DNA of 6,215 nucleotides from an uncultured Bacteroides sp. (GCA_934716785.1 CAKUYM010000256.1:1-6215), one strand, 5' to 3'; counted from the first letter of the stretch, positions 1 through 6,133 are shown. Notes: generated from the sequence alone by a model not told the origin. Made by a program: numbers and translations.

Positions 1-1743
1 CAGCTCTTTGTCGGCAATCAACTCATCTACCGTACATTGCAGGTCTTTTGCCATCTGCTCTACGATGTGGTAGCTTTCGGGATGCACGGCCGTGTTGTCC
101 AACGGATGCTTGGCTCCGGGGATACGGAGGAATCCGGCACACTGCTCAAAGGCTTTGGCACCCATGCGCGGCACCTTCATCAGTTCCTTGCGTGAGCCGA
201 AGGGACCGTTCTCCGCGCGGTAGTTGACGATGTTCTGTGCCAGTTGCGGTCCTAAACCGGAAATGTACGTCAGCAGGTGGCTGCTTGCCGTGTTCAGGTT
301 CACACCGACAAGGTTCACGCAGTTCTCTACTGTCTGGTCGAGCGCCTTCTTTAGCTTTGTCTGGTCTACATCGTGCTGATACTGTCCGACTCCGATGGAT
401 TTGGGGTCGATCTTCACCAGCTCCGCCAACGGGTCCATCAGGCGGCGTCCGATGGAGACGGCTCCTCTCACCGTCACGTCATACTCCGGAAACTCGTCGC
501 GGGCAATCTTGGAAGCCGAATAGATGGATGCTCCTTGCTCGCTGACCACAAACACGGGAATCTGGCGGTCGAAACTCTGACGGTTGATGAAGTCCTCCGT
601 CTCGCGGCTCGCCGTTCCGTTGCCGATGGAGATGGCTTCTATCTGATAAGCCTCGACCATCTTGCGGAGCTTGCCGGCTGCTTCATTCTGCTTGCCGACC
701 GGCGGATGCGGATAGATATTCTCATTGTGTAGCAGGTTGCCCTGTGCGTCAAGGCAGACAACTTTACATCCGGTGCGGAATCCGGGGTCGATGGCGAGCA
801 CCCGTTTCTGACCTAAGGGCGGAGCGAGAAGTAGCTGCCGGAGGTTCTCGGTGAATACGCGGATGGCTTCATCATCGGCTTTCTCTTTCGACTGCGCGGC
901 AAATTCCGTCTCGATAGAAGGCTTGAGCAGGCGTTTGTAGGCATCGACGGTGGCCTCGCTCACTTGTCGGCTACACTCGTTGTTGCCACGCACGAACTGG
1001 CGTTCAAGGCGTTCGATGCACTCCTCGTCATCCGGAGTGATGGTCACTTTCAGCAGCCCTTCCGATTCGGCACGGCGTATGGCGAGCAGGCGGTGGGAGG
1101 TGCAGCGTTTCAGCGGCTCGGAGAAATCGAAGTAATCACGATACTTGGCGGCTTCTTCCTCTTTTCCCTTCACTACCTTGGCGCTGATTTCCGCCTGCCG
1201 GCTGAACTGGTTGCGCACGGCGTTACGGGCGTGTTCGTCCTCGTTCACCTGCTCGGCGATGATGTCGCGGGCGCCTTTCAGGGCATCGTCCACATCCTTT
1301 ACGTCACCTTTGACGAAAGCAGCCGCACGCGCTTCCGGATTGCTCTCCCTTTGCAGCATCAGGAGGGTGGCAAGCGGCTCCAGACCTTTCTGACGAGCAG
1401 CTTCGGCACGTGTCTTCCGCTTGGGCTTGTAGGGAAGGTAGATGTCTTCGAGCTCCGTCGGGTTCCAAGTGCTGTTGATGCGCTTCTCCAATTCGGCGGT
1501 CAGCTTTCCCTGCTCGGTGATGGTACTGATGATTGTTTCCTTGCGTTTGGCTATGTCGCACAGCTTGTCATGCTGCTCCTTTATCTGCTCTATCTGAACT
1601 TCATCCAGACCGCCCGTAACCTCTTTACGGTAGCGGCTGATAAAAGGAATCGTAGCACCTTCGCCCAAAAGACGGAGGGTGCTGCTTATCTGTCTTTCCG
1701 GTATTCCCGACAGTTCGGAAATCATTTTGTGAAATAGTTCCAT
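1..1743 (-). CDS. tex: Tex, RNA-binding transcription accessory protein (3' end cut by window edge)
   Basis: Minus-strand frame open from ATG at 1743-1741 to the left edge with no stop, giving 581 codons; family members are roughly 700-780 residues, so the C-terminal S1 RNA-binding domain is missing here. The start fits the family: MELFHKMISELSG, then EGATIPFISRYRKEVTGG, a Tex N-terminal signature. In order I see a charged helical N-terminal region (about 1-190), a YqgF/RNase H-like domain beginning at VLAIDPGFRTG (D319) with GNGTASRE at 374-381, the conserved VGQYQHDV at 452-459, a helix-hairpin-helix region around 480-545 (NLNTAS at 482, SGLGP near 495-499), and the family motif FEQCAGFLRI at 532-541 followed by HPLDNTAVHPESY. 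Tex is a cytoplasmic nucleic-acid-binding protein linked to transcription; its exact job in Bacteroidetes is not settled. It is transcribed away from the nucleotidase gene. No Shine-Dalgarno sequence precedes the ATG, which is usual in this phylum. Confidence 0.96.
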   Translation of the reverse strand, partial: MELFHKMISELSGIPERQISSTLRLLGEGATIPFISRYRKEVTGGLDEVQIEQIKEQHDKLCDIAKRKETIISTITEQGKLTAELEKRINSTWNPTELEDIYLPYKPKRKTRAEAARQKGLEPLATLLMLQRESNPEARAAAFVKGDVKDVDDALKGARDIIAEQVNEDEHARNAVRNQFSRQAEISAKVVKGKEEEAAKYRDYFDFSEPLKRCTSHRLLAIRRAESEGLLKVTITPDDEECIERLERQFVRGNNECSRQVSEATVDAYKRLLKPSIETEFAAQSKEKADDEAIRVFTENLRQLLLAPPLGQKRVLAIDPGFRTGCKVVCLDAQGNLLHNENIYPHPPVGKQNEAAGKLRKMVEAYQIEAISIGNGTASRETEDFINRQSFDRQIPVFVVSEQGASIYSASKIARDEFPEYDVTVRGAVSIGRRLMDPLAELVKIDPKSIGVGQYQHDVDQTKLKKALDQTVENCVNLVGVNLNTASSHLLTYISGLGPQLAQNIVNYRAENGPFGSRKELMKVPRMGAKAFEQCAGFLRIPGAKHPLDNTAVHPESYHIVEQMAKDLQCTVDELIADKEL

Positions 1744-1771
1744 ATATGGCTTTTTGAGAATGAATAAGGGA

Positions 1772-1779
1772 CAAAAATA
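1772..1779 (-). promoter_or_regulatory. Probable -7 element of the tex promoter
   Basis: On the minus strand this reads TATTTTTG, an exact fit to the Bacteroides -7 consensus TAnnTTTG, 28 bp upstream of the tex ATG. No TTTG is found at the ideal 19-21 bp further upstream; the nearest TTG (complement of 1803-1805) is 23 bp away, so the -33 part is weak. The same octamer occurs upstream of the Crp/Fnr gene. Confidence 0.5.
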
Positions 1780-1812
1780 CATATAAATCCCATATAACCC
1801 GACAAGTTTGCG

Positions 1813-1820
1813 TATATTTG
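1813..1820 (+). promoter_or_regulatory. Probable -7 element of the nucleotidase promoter
   Basis: TATATTTG matches TAnnTTTG exactly and lies 44 bp before the ATG at 1865. No TTTG sits 19-21 bp upstream, so only half the promoter is recognisable. The implied leader is about 40 nt and ends in GGAAAAATAATG, a weak ribosome-binding context. Confidence 0.5.
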
Positions 1821-1864
1821 CAGAGAATAATTGATTTTCCGTATCTGCTAAAATTGGAAAAATA

Positions 1865-3610
1865 ATGAAAAAGTTTATACTGATTTACATTTGGTTATTA
1901 TGTCTGGTGCTGACGGTGGCAGCCCAGGAGAAAGTAGTGAAGCTGAAGATTGTACAGACAAGCGATGTGCACGGTAACTATTATCCTTACAATTTTATCA
2001 CCCGGCAGGAGTGGCAGGGGAGTTTGGCACGGGTCTATTCGTTTGTGCAGAAAGAACGGCGGCAGTATAAAGACAACCTGATACTGCTGGACAACGGAGA
2101 TATCCTGCAAGGGCAGCCCACGGCTTATTATTACAACTACATTGACACCGTGTCTCCGCATCTCTGCGCCGAGATGATGAACTACATGAAATATGACGCT
2201 GGCAACATGGGCAACCATGACGTGGAGACGGGACGCGCCGTGTTCGACCGCTGGATAGGTACTTGCGACTTTCCCATACTGGGTGCCAACATCATAGATA
2301 CGTCTACGGACGAGACGCATCTGCCACCTTATAAGGTATTGGAGCGCGACGGTGTGAAAGTCGTTGTCCTCGGAATGATTACACCCGCCATTCCGGCATG
2401 GCTGTCGGAGAATCTGTGGAGGGGGTTGCGCTTCGATGATATGGAGGAGACGGCACGCAAGTGGATGAAGATTATCCGTGAGAAGGAGAATCCGGACGTG
2501 GTGATCGGACTGTTTCATGCGGGGCAGGACGCATTCAAGATGTCGGGAAAATATAACGAGAACGCATCGCTGGATATAGCGAAGAATGTGCCGGGATTTG
2601 ATATGGTGTTGATGGGGCACGACCACGCGCGCGAATGCAAGAAGGTGGTGAATGTAGCTGGAGATTCGGTGCTGGTCATCAATCCGGCAAGCAATGCCGT
2701 CGTGCTGTCTGATATCGACGTGACGGTCAGGATGAAGAACGGCAAGATGGTGGGCAAGGATGTCCGGGGCGTGCTGACAGCTACGCAGGATTACGGTGTC
2801 AGTGAGGATTTTATGAAGCATTTTGCTCCGCAATATGAGGCCGTGCAGACGTTTGTGTCCAAGAAGATAGGTACGTTTACGGAGAGCATTTCTACGCGCC
2901 CTTCGTTCTTCGGACCTTCTGCCTTTATTGATTTGATACACTCGCTGCAGCTCGATATCACGGGAGCCGATATATCTTTTGCCGCCCCGCTGTCGTTTAA
3001 TGCGGAGATAAAGAAGGGCGATGTCTTTGTGAGCGATATGTTCAATCTGTATAAGTATGAGAATATGCTGTATGTGATGACGTTGTCGGGACAGGAGATT
3101 AAGGATTTTCTGGAGATGTCATATTATATGTGGACCAACCGGATGAAGTCGCCGGACGACCACCTGCTCTGGTTCAAGGAGAAACGTCGTGAGGGTGCGG
3201 AAGACAGGGCTTCGTTCCAGAATTTCAGCTTTAACTTTGATTCGGCTTCGGGGATTATCTATACGGTGGATGTCACCAAGCCGCAAGGAAAGAAGATTAC
3301 GATTGTCAGCATGGCGGATGGTTCTCCTTTCCGATTGGACAAGGTTTATAAGGTGGCGCTGAACTCCTACCGTGGCAACGGCGGTGGTGAACTGCTGACC
3401 AAAGGTTCGGGGATTCCTCAGGAGAAGTTGAAGGAACGTATCATTTTCTCTACCGACAAGGACCTCCGTTTTTATCTGATGAACTATATCGAGAAGAAAG
3501 GAGTGATGGACCCGAAGGCGTTGAACCAATGGAAGTTTGTCCCGGAAGAATGGACGGTGCCTGCTGCCAAGCGTGATTCCGAATATTTGTTTGGAGTGGG
3601 CAGTAAGTAA
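1865..3610 (+). CDS. Secreted bifunctional metallophosphatase / 5'-nucleotidase (UshA/CpdB-type)
   Basis: The 581-residue product begins with a Sec signal peptide (KK, then a hydrophobic stretch to about residue 20, VAA|QEK as likely SPI site; no lipobox), so it should act in the periplasm. The N-terminal calcineurin-like metallophosphatase domain (about 25-300) has all the metal-site blocks: SDVHGN (D34, H36), DNGD (D76-D79), GNHD (N117, H118), LFHAG (H218) and GHDH (H252, H254). The C-terminal 5'-nucleotidase substrate-binding domain (about 330-540) contains FGPSAFIDLIHS, LSGQEIKDFLE and the signature NSYRGNGGGELL at 500-511. The family hydrolyses 5'-nucleotides, cyclic 2',3'-nucleotides or UDP-sugars; which one cannot be read from the sequence. 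Length is close to the usual 520-650 residues, so the gene looks complete. It stands alone: tex diverges upstream and a regulator with its own promoter follows after 159 bp. A nucleotide or phosphate scavenging role is inference. Confidence 0.93.
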   Translation: MKKFILIYIWLLCLVLTVAAQEKVVKLKIVQTSDVHGNYYPYNFITRQEWQGSLARVYSFVQKERRQYKDNLILLDNGDILQGQPTAYYYNYIDTVSPHLCAEMMNYMKYDAGNMGNHDVETGRAVFDRWIGTCDFPILGANIIDTSTDETHLPPYKVLERDGVKVVVLGMITPAIPAWLSENLWRGLRFDDMEETARKWMKIIREKENPDVVIGLFHAGQDAFKMSGKYNENASLDIAKNVPGFDMVLMGHDHARECKKVVNVAGDSVLVINPASNAVVLSDIDVTVRMKNGKMVGKDVRGVLTATQDYGVSEDFMKHFAPQYEAVQTFVSKKIGTFTESISTRPSFFGPSAFIDLIHSLQLDITGADISFAAPLSFNAEIKKGDVFVSDMFNLYKYENMLYVMTLSGQEIKDFLEMSYYMWTNRMKSPDDHLLWFKEKRREGAEDRASFQNFSFNFDSASGIIYTVDVTKPQGKKITIVSMADGSPFRLDKVYKVALNSYRGNGGGELLTKGSGIPQEKLKERIIFSTDKDLRFYLMNYIEKKGVMDPKALNQWKFVPEEWTVPAAKRDSEYLFGVGSK

Positions 3611-3614
3611 CGGA

Positions 3615-3678
3615 AGTGGTCAAAAAGTGGTTGGAGATAGCTAAAAAGGTAGCTGAAGATAGCCAAAAGGTAGCCGAA
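3615..3678 (+). repeat. Three decaying 21-22 bp tandem repeats after the nucleotidase gene
   Basis: Units are 3615-3635 (21 bp), 3636-3657 (22 bp) and 3658-3678 (21 bp). Units 2 and 3 (gatagctaaaaaggtagc + tgaa versus gatagccaaaaggtagccg + aa) differ by two T-to-C changes and one A; unit 1 is more diverged but keeps the A5 run. Each unit has two roughly 10-12 bp halves, so the A-runs at 3622, 3643 and 3665 fall on the same face of the helix. They start 4 bp after the nucleotidase stop codon. No stable terminator hairpin is visible here. Function unknown. Confidence 0.65.
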
Positions 3679-3713
3679 ATTGTTCATTTTGTCTTGTAAT
3701 GTCTCATATTGAC

Positions 3714-3744
3714 TTGTTCCTTTGATTCATTACTGATATATTTG
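3714..3744 (+). promoter_or_regulatory. Promoter of the AraC-family gene
   Basis: This is the best two-part promoter in the window: CTTG at 3714-3717 (one mismatch to TTTG), a 19 bp spacer, then TATATTTG at 3737-3744, an exact fit to TAnnTTTG. It would give a leader of only about 20 nt before the ATG at 3770 and shows that the regulator is transcribed separately from the nucleotidase gene. Confidence 0.62.
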
Positions 3745-3756
3745 TCGGAAAAAGAG

Positions 3757-3762
3757 AAGGAG
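3757..3762 (+). promoter_or_regulatory. Ribosome binding site of the AraC-family gene
   Basis: AAGGAG lies 7 bp before the ATG at 3770. It is unusually good for this phylum and for this window, and it fixes the start codon. Confidence 0.7.
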
Positions 3763-3769
3763 ACAGAAT

Positions 3770-4723
3770 ATGGATATTCAAAGTGTTCCGAAGATTGGTA
3801 TATCTTCGGTAGTTCATTCCAAGCATATAGATATCAATAAAATTGATGTTGTTGACAATGATATAGCGCTTTTCGACACGGAGAGCTTTATATCATTGTA
3901 CAACGGTCCCAGCAAAATGGATGTACTGACGGTGGGGCTTTGTCTGGAGGGGGAAGGCATCTTAAATATAAGTTTGCGCGAATTCCGGTTGTCTCAGGGG
4001 GTGATGGTGGTTGCTCTGCCCAATCAGATTATCGAATACAACCGTTTCAGTCCCGACTATAAGGGTATATTCTTTGCTGTGTCGAAGAATGTGCTGGAGT
4101 CATTACCTAAGGTGGGAAATGCACTTTCACTGTTTTTCTATCTGAAGGATTGTCCGTGTTTCAATCTTACTCCACATGAGCAGGATGTTGTGAAAGAATA
4201 TTATGGATTTGTGAGAAAGCGGTTGGGCGATAAAGAGATTGCCTATCGCAAGGAAATAGCGATGGGACTGATGAAGGGGTTCTTCTTCGAACTTTGCAAT
4301 ATATTGAAAAATCATGCTCCGGCAACGGCTGTTCCTGTCAAAGCCAAGAGTAGGAAGGAGCATATCTTCGAGCGTTTTTATACGTCGTTGGTAGAGTCTT
4401 ACCAAGCAGAACGTAGCGTGAAATTCTATGCGGACAAGCTCTGTCTGACGCCTAAACATTTATCGGGTGTGGTGAAAGAGGTCAGTGGGAAGACAGTAGG
4501 AGAGTGGATTGACGAGTTCGTTATTCTGGAAGCAAAGGCGCTTCTGAATTCTTCGAGCCTGAATATACAAGAGATTGCCGACCGGCTGAACTTCGCGAAC
4601 CAGTCTTTCTTCGGGAAGTATTTCAAGCATTATACGGGTATGTCTCCTAAGGAATATAGGAAGAATGGCTATAAGACTCCGGAACGCACGCGGCTCAGTG
4701 TCTCGGGTGTCATCAGCAGGTAG
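3770..4723 (+). CDS. AraC-family transcriptional regulator
   Basis: This is a 317-residue cytoplasmic DNA-binding protein. Residues about 30-110 are beta-rich and resemble the cupin-like sensor of AraC regulators (GEGILNISLREFRLSQG at 61-77, VVALPNQIIEYN at 80-91), followed by helices at about 135-180 that usually serve dimerisation. The ligand is not predictable. The C-terminal AraC DNA-binding domain spans about 198-300: first helix-turn-helix ADKLCLTPKHLSGVVKEVSG (221-240), second IQEIADRLNFANQSFFGKYF (266-285), then the hallmark FKHYTGMSPKEYRK ending at 298. The 17-19 residues after it (to VSGVISR) exceed the usual family end and are encoded opposite the 3' end of the Crp/Fnr gene. The start is set by AAGGAG 7 bp upstream. 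An inverted repeat lies in codons 7-14. The target is unknown; the flanking genes and its own promoter are the obvious candidates. Confidence 0.93.
   Translation: MDIQSVPKIGISSVVHSKHIDINKIDVVDNDIALFDTESFISLYNGPSKMDVLTVGLCLEGEGILNISLREFRLSQGVMVVALPNQIIEYNRFSPDYKGIFFAVSKNVLESLPKVGNALSLFFYLKDCPCFNLTPHEQDVVKEYYGFVRKRLGDKEIAYRKEIAMGLMKGFFFELCNILKNHAPATAVPVKAKSRKEHIFERFYTSLVESYQAERSVKFYADKLCLTPKHLSGVVKEVSGKTVGEWIDEFVILEAKALLNSSSLNIQEIADRLNFANQSFFGKYFKHYTGMSPKEYRKNGYKTPERTRLSVSGVISR
3788..3809 (+). promoter_or_regulatory. Perfect inverted repeat inside the start of the AraC-family gene
   Basis: CCGAAGAT (3788-3795), a 6-base spacer TGGTAT, then ATCTTCGG (3802-3809): perfect 8-bp arms, beginning 18 nt after the first base of the start codon. 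As RNA this is a moderately stable stem-loop within the ribosome footprint region; as DNA it is a symmetric 22 bp site that could bind a dimer. It is long enough to be unlikely by chance at this exact place, but its role is not shown. Confidence 0.5.
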
Positions 4724-5253
4724 GAGGCTATGTGTGCCAAAGGAGCCCGCTTGATGATTTCGGGATGTGTTTCGAGCAAGAGGTTGTAGCGTTCACGGGC
4801 GGACTCAAAACGCCAGGAATCTGCTTTGACTTGCGATACGATGAGTGAGTATTCTAATATTTTCTGATAGAACATGTTGATTTCCCAGTTCTCTCTTGCC
4901 AATTTCTGTATCAAGTCTCTGGGGAACAAGTAGATTACACTGGGCTCCAATGTCTCTACTATCAGGCGCGTGGGTACTTGTTTCAGGAAACTTTCGATGC
5001 ACATCACGATACATCCTTCGTAGGAAAAGTGCTCGGTAACGTCTTTCCCGTTCTTGTAGTAATATTGTCTGATCATTCCTTTTCCTACGAATACAATCTC
5101 GTGAGCAACTTCACCTTCATGTAGCACAATGGCGCCTTTCGGATATTCTTTGCGAATCAGTATACTTTCTATCTGTCGTCTTCCTTCGATACTCATCTCC
5201 GGAAAACGGGAATTCACAACAGCATTTACGGTGTCTTTTAGTAATGTATCCAT
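4669..5253 (-). CDS. Crp/Fnr-family transcriptional regulator with FNR-like recognition helix
   Basis: This 194-residue protein has the short size usual for Bacteroidetes Crp/Fnr proteins. An N-terminal cyclic-nucleotide-binding-like beta barrel covers about 25-115 (YPKGAIVLHEGEVAHEIVFVG at 37-57, GMIRQYYYKNGKDV at 59-72). A long dimerisation helix runs through about 118-150 and a C-terminal helix-turn-helix through about 169-191 (APLAHIASYLLMTPETLSRV). The recognition helix carries E184-T-L-S187-R188, the E-x-x-S-R pattern of FNR rather than the R-E-x-x-x-R of CRP. Only two cysteines exist (C81, C85) and no N-terminal cysteine cluster, so it is not an Fe-S oxygen sensor; the Arg-Ser cAMP-phosphate motif of CRP is not evident either. 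The signal is therefore unknown. The ATG at 5253 lies 22 bp downstream of a TATTTTTG box on the same strand, and an FNR-type palindrome overlaps the -33 region. The last 55 bp overlap the AraC gene tail to tail. Confidence 0.93.
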   Translation of the reverse strand: MDTLLKDTVNAVVNSRFPEMSIEGRRQIESILIRKEYPKGAIVLHEGEVAHEIVFVGKGMIRQYYYKNGKDVTEHFSYEGCIVMCIESFLKQVPTRLIVETLEPSVIYLFPRDLIQKLARENWEINMFYQKILEYSLIVSQVKADSWRFESARERYNLLLETHPEIIKRAPLAHIASYLLMTPETLSRVRSGVL

Positions 5254-5275
5254 GTTTTTTCTGTCTTGATGTGTG

Positions 5276-5308
5276 CAAAAATACTAAAAACGGTTGATAT
5301 AAATCAAG
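5276..5308 (-). promoter_or_regulatory. Promoter of the Crp/Fnr-family gene
   Basis: On the minus strand TATTTTTG (complement of 5276-5283) fits TAnnTTTG exactly. CTTG (complement of 5305-5308) lies 21 bp upstream in the -33 position and forms part of the FNR-type palindrome, so a protein bound there should block RNA polymerase. Confidence 0.55.
5294..5307. promoter_or_regulatory. FNR-type operator TTGAT-N4-ATCAA
   Basis: TTGATATAAATCAA is a perfect match to the classical FNR consensus TTGATnnnnATCAA, between two divergent genes, one of which encodes a Crp/Fnr protein with an FNR-like recognition helix. It is 10 bp from the -7 box of the regulator and 20 bp from the -7 box of the lipoprotein gene. 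The symmetry and sequence are seen directly; binding by the neighbouring protein is inferred. Confidence 0.72.
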
Positions 5309-5327
5309 TGTAGCACAAAAAAAGATG

Positions 5328-5335
5328 TATATTTG
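5328..5335 (+). promoter_or_regulatory. Probable -7 element of the lipoprotein gene promoter
   Basis: TATATTTG fits TAnnTTTG exactly. The -33 position (about 5305-5308, CAAG) has no TTTG, so the promoter looks incomplete and activator-dependent. The transcript would start near 5340, leaving a leader of about 45 nt and placing the FNR-type site near -40. Confidence 0.55.
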
Positions 5336-5357
5336 TTCTTTAAAATAAACAGGTAAA

Positions 5358-5390
5358 ATGATGTTGGATAAAATAATTATAAAACGATGA
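5358..5390 (+). CDS. Possible 10-codon leader peptide overlapping the lipoprotein start
   Basis: ATG at 5358 opens a frame reading MMLDKIIIKR and stopping at TGA 5388-5390. The stop overlaps the ATGATG of the lipoprotein gene, the layout of translational coupling. A weak AGG (5351-5353) lies 4 bp before the ATG, whereas the lipoprotein start has only A/T-rich sequence upstream. In such A/T-rich DNA a short open frame can arise by chance, so this is tentative. Confidence 0.22.
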   Translation: MMLDKIIIKR

Positions 5391-6112
5391 TGAATAAGAT
5401 AATCGGATTGGCAGTGGTGGCACTGCTCTGCTTGGGTAGTTGTACGAGGGATAATGACACTATATATTATCCGGTAGGCAATGTGAATGTCGAGAATGGC
5501 GGTTCGGCTTTGGAGGATGGAAGGGGCGAATTGGTTGCCCGGAGTTATAATACGGAAGACTATGTGCTGGATACGGTGGCGCAGTATCCGGATGATCCTA
5601 CTCTCGGCAAACTGACGTTTATGATTAATCTGAAAAATCAATTGGCGGGTAAAGAGGCTGAGGGATTCAATGGAATCGGCAAATCGGGACTGACGATGAG
5701 TCTTGGGTATAAAGATGGCAATTATGCGGCAGAGAGCCAGGTGCCTGTTTATACTTCACCGGACGTGACCACCGCCTATGCCGTCAAGCTCCGCTTAAAA
5801 GGTGAATTGACTCTGTCGGGGGATGAATGGATGATTGATTTTGTCTATGCCCAATTGGCGAGCTTGTTCCAGCCCTATCCGCCGACTTCTTTTCCGGAAG
5901 TCTTTATGTGTAAAGGTGGTGAAGAATCATTTGCCTATTTTGATTCTTTCCGCAGAATCTGGGCTTTTGACATAGAATATAATCATTCCGATCTCTCCTT
6001 TAGTCAGTTGTATTTCAATTTATTCGTGAACCTGTCAGGTCAGAAGCGTGAAGAGAACATTCGTTTGAGGATTGATAAGGATTCTTATTTTGAGATATAT
6101 AAAATGGAATGA
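5387..6112 (+). CDS. Lipoprotein of unknown function
   Basis: The 241-residue product begins with a lipoprotein signal peptide: a short charged start (MMNK), a hydrophobic core at about 5-16 and the lipobox L16-G17-S18-C19. The mature protein starts CTRDND; acidic residues close to the lipidated cysteine are common in Bacteroidetes lipoproteins sent to the cell surface, but that is only suggestive. The rest looks beta-rich and globular, with aromatic segments such as FDSFRRIWAFDIEYN (about 190-204) and a C-terminal region ending SYFEIYKME. I do not recognise the family with confidence; size and plan recall NigD-like Bacteroidetes lipoproteins, but no clear signature supports that. ATG 5387 and ATG 5390 are both possible starts. 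It is divergent from the Crp/Fnr gene and shares its control region with the FNR-type palindrome, so it is the prime candidate target of that regulator. No downstream gene is visible in the remaining 103 bp. Confidence 0.82.
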   Translation: MMNKIIGLAVVALLCLGSCTRDNDTIYYPVGNVNVENGGSALEDGRGELVARSYNTEDYVLDTVAQYPDDPTLGKLTFMINLKNQLAGKEAEGFNGIGKSGLTMSLGYKDGNYAAESQVPVYTSPDVTTAYAVKLRLKGELTLSGDEWMIDFVYAQLASLFQPYPPTSFPEVFMCKGGEESFAYFDSFRRIWAFDIEYNHSDLSFSQLYFNLFVNLSGQKREENIRLRIDKDSYFEIYKME

Positions 6113-6133
6113 TTGAATTTATCGGGGGAGTTG

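Noticed and set aside
964..1737. Plus-strand open frame (257 codons) opposite tex
   Set aside because: The minus strand encodes well-conserved Tex sequence throughout; the plus translation has no recognisable motifs.
1821..1849. Inverted repeat GCAGA ... TCTGC in the nucleotidase leader
   Set aside because: Arms of 5 bp with a 19-base loop are too weak to support a structure or operator.
1898..2941. Long minus-strand open frame (347 codons) opposite the nucleotidase gene
   Set aside because: It is antisense to a clear metallophosphatase; its translation is rich in His, Arg and Cys without domains, typical of a shadow frame.
3722..3735. Second FNR-type half site, TTGAT, upstream of the AraC gene
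   Set aside because: The second half reads TACTG instead of ATCAA, so only one half matches; this occurs readily by chance in A/T-rich DNA.
3611..3769. Rho-independent terminator after the nucleotidase gene
   Set aside because: No GC-rich stem followed by a T-run is present; the repeat units do not form strong hairpins.
5117..5641. Minus-strand open frame spanning the control region between the regulator and lipoprotein genes
   Set aside because: It crosses both divergent promoters and overlaps two better genes; composition is low-complexity and A/T-driven.
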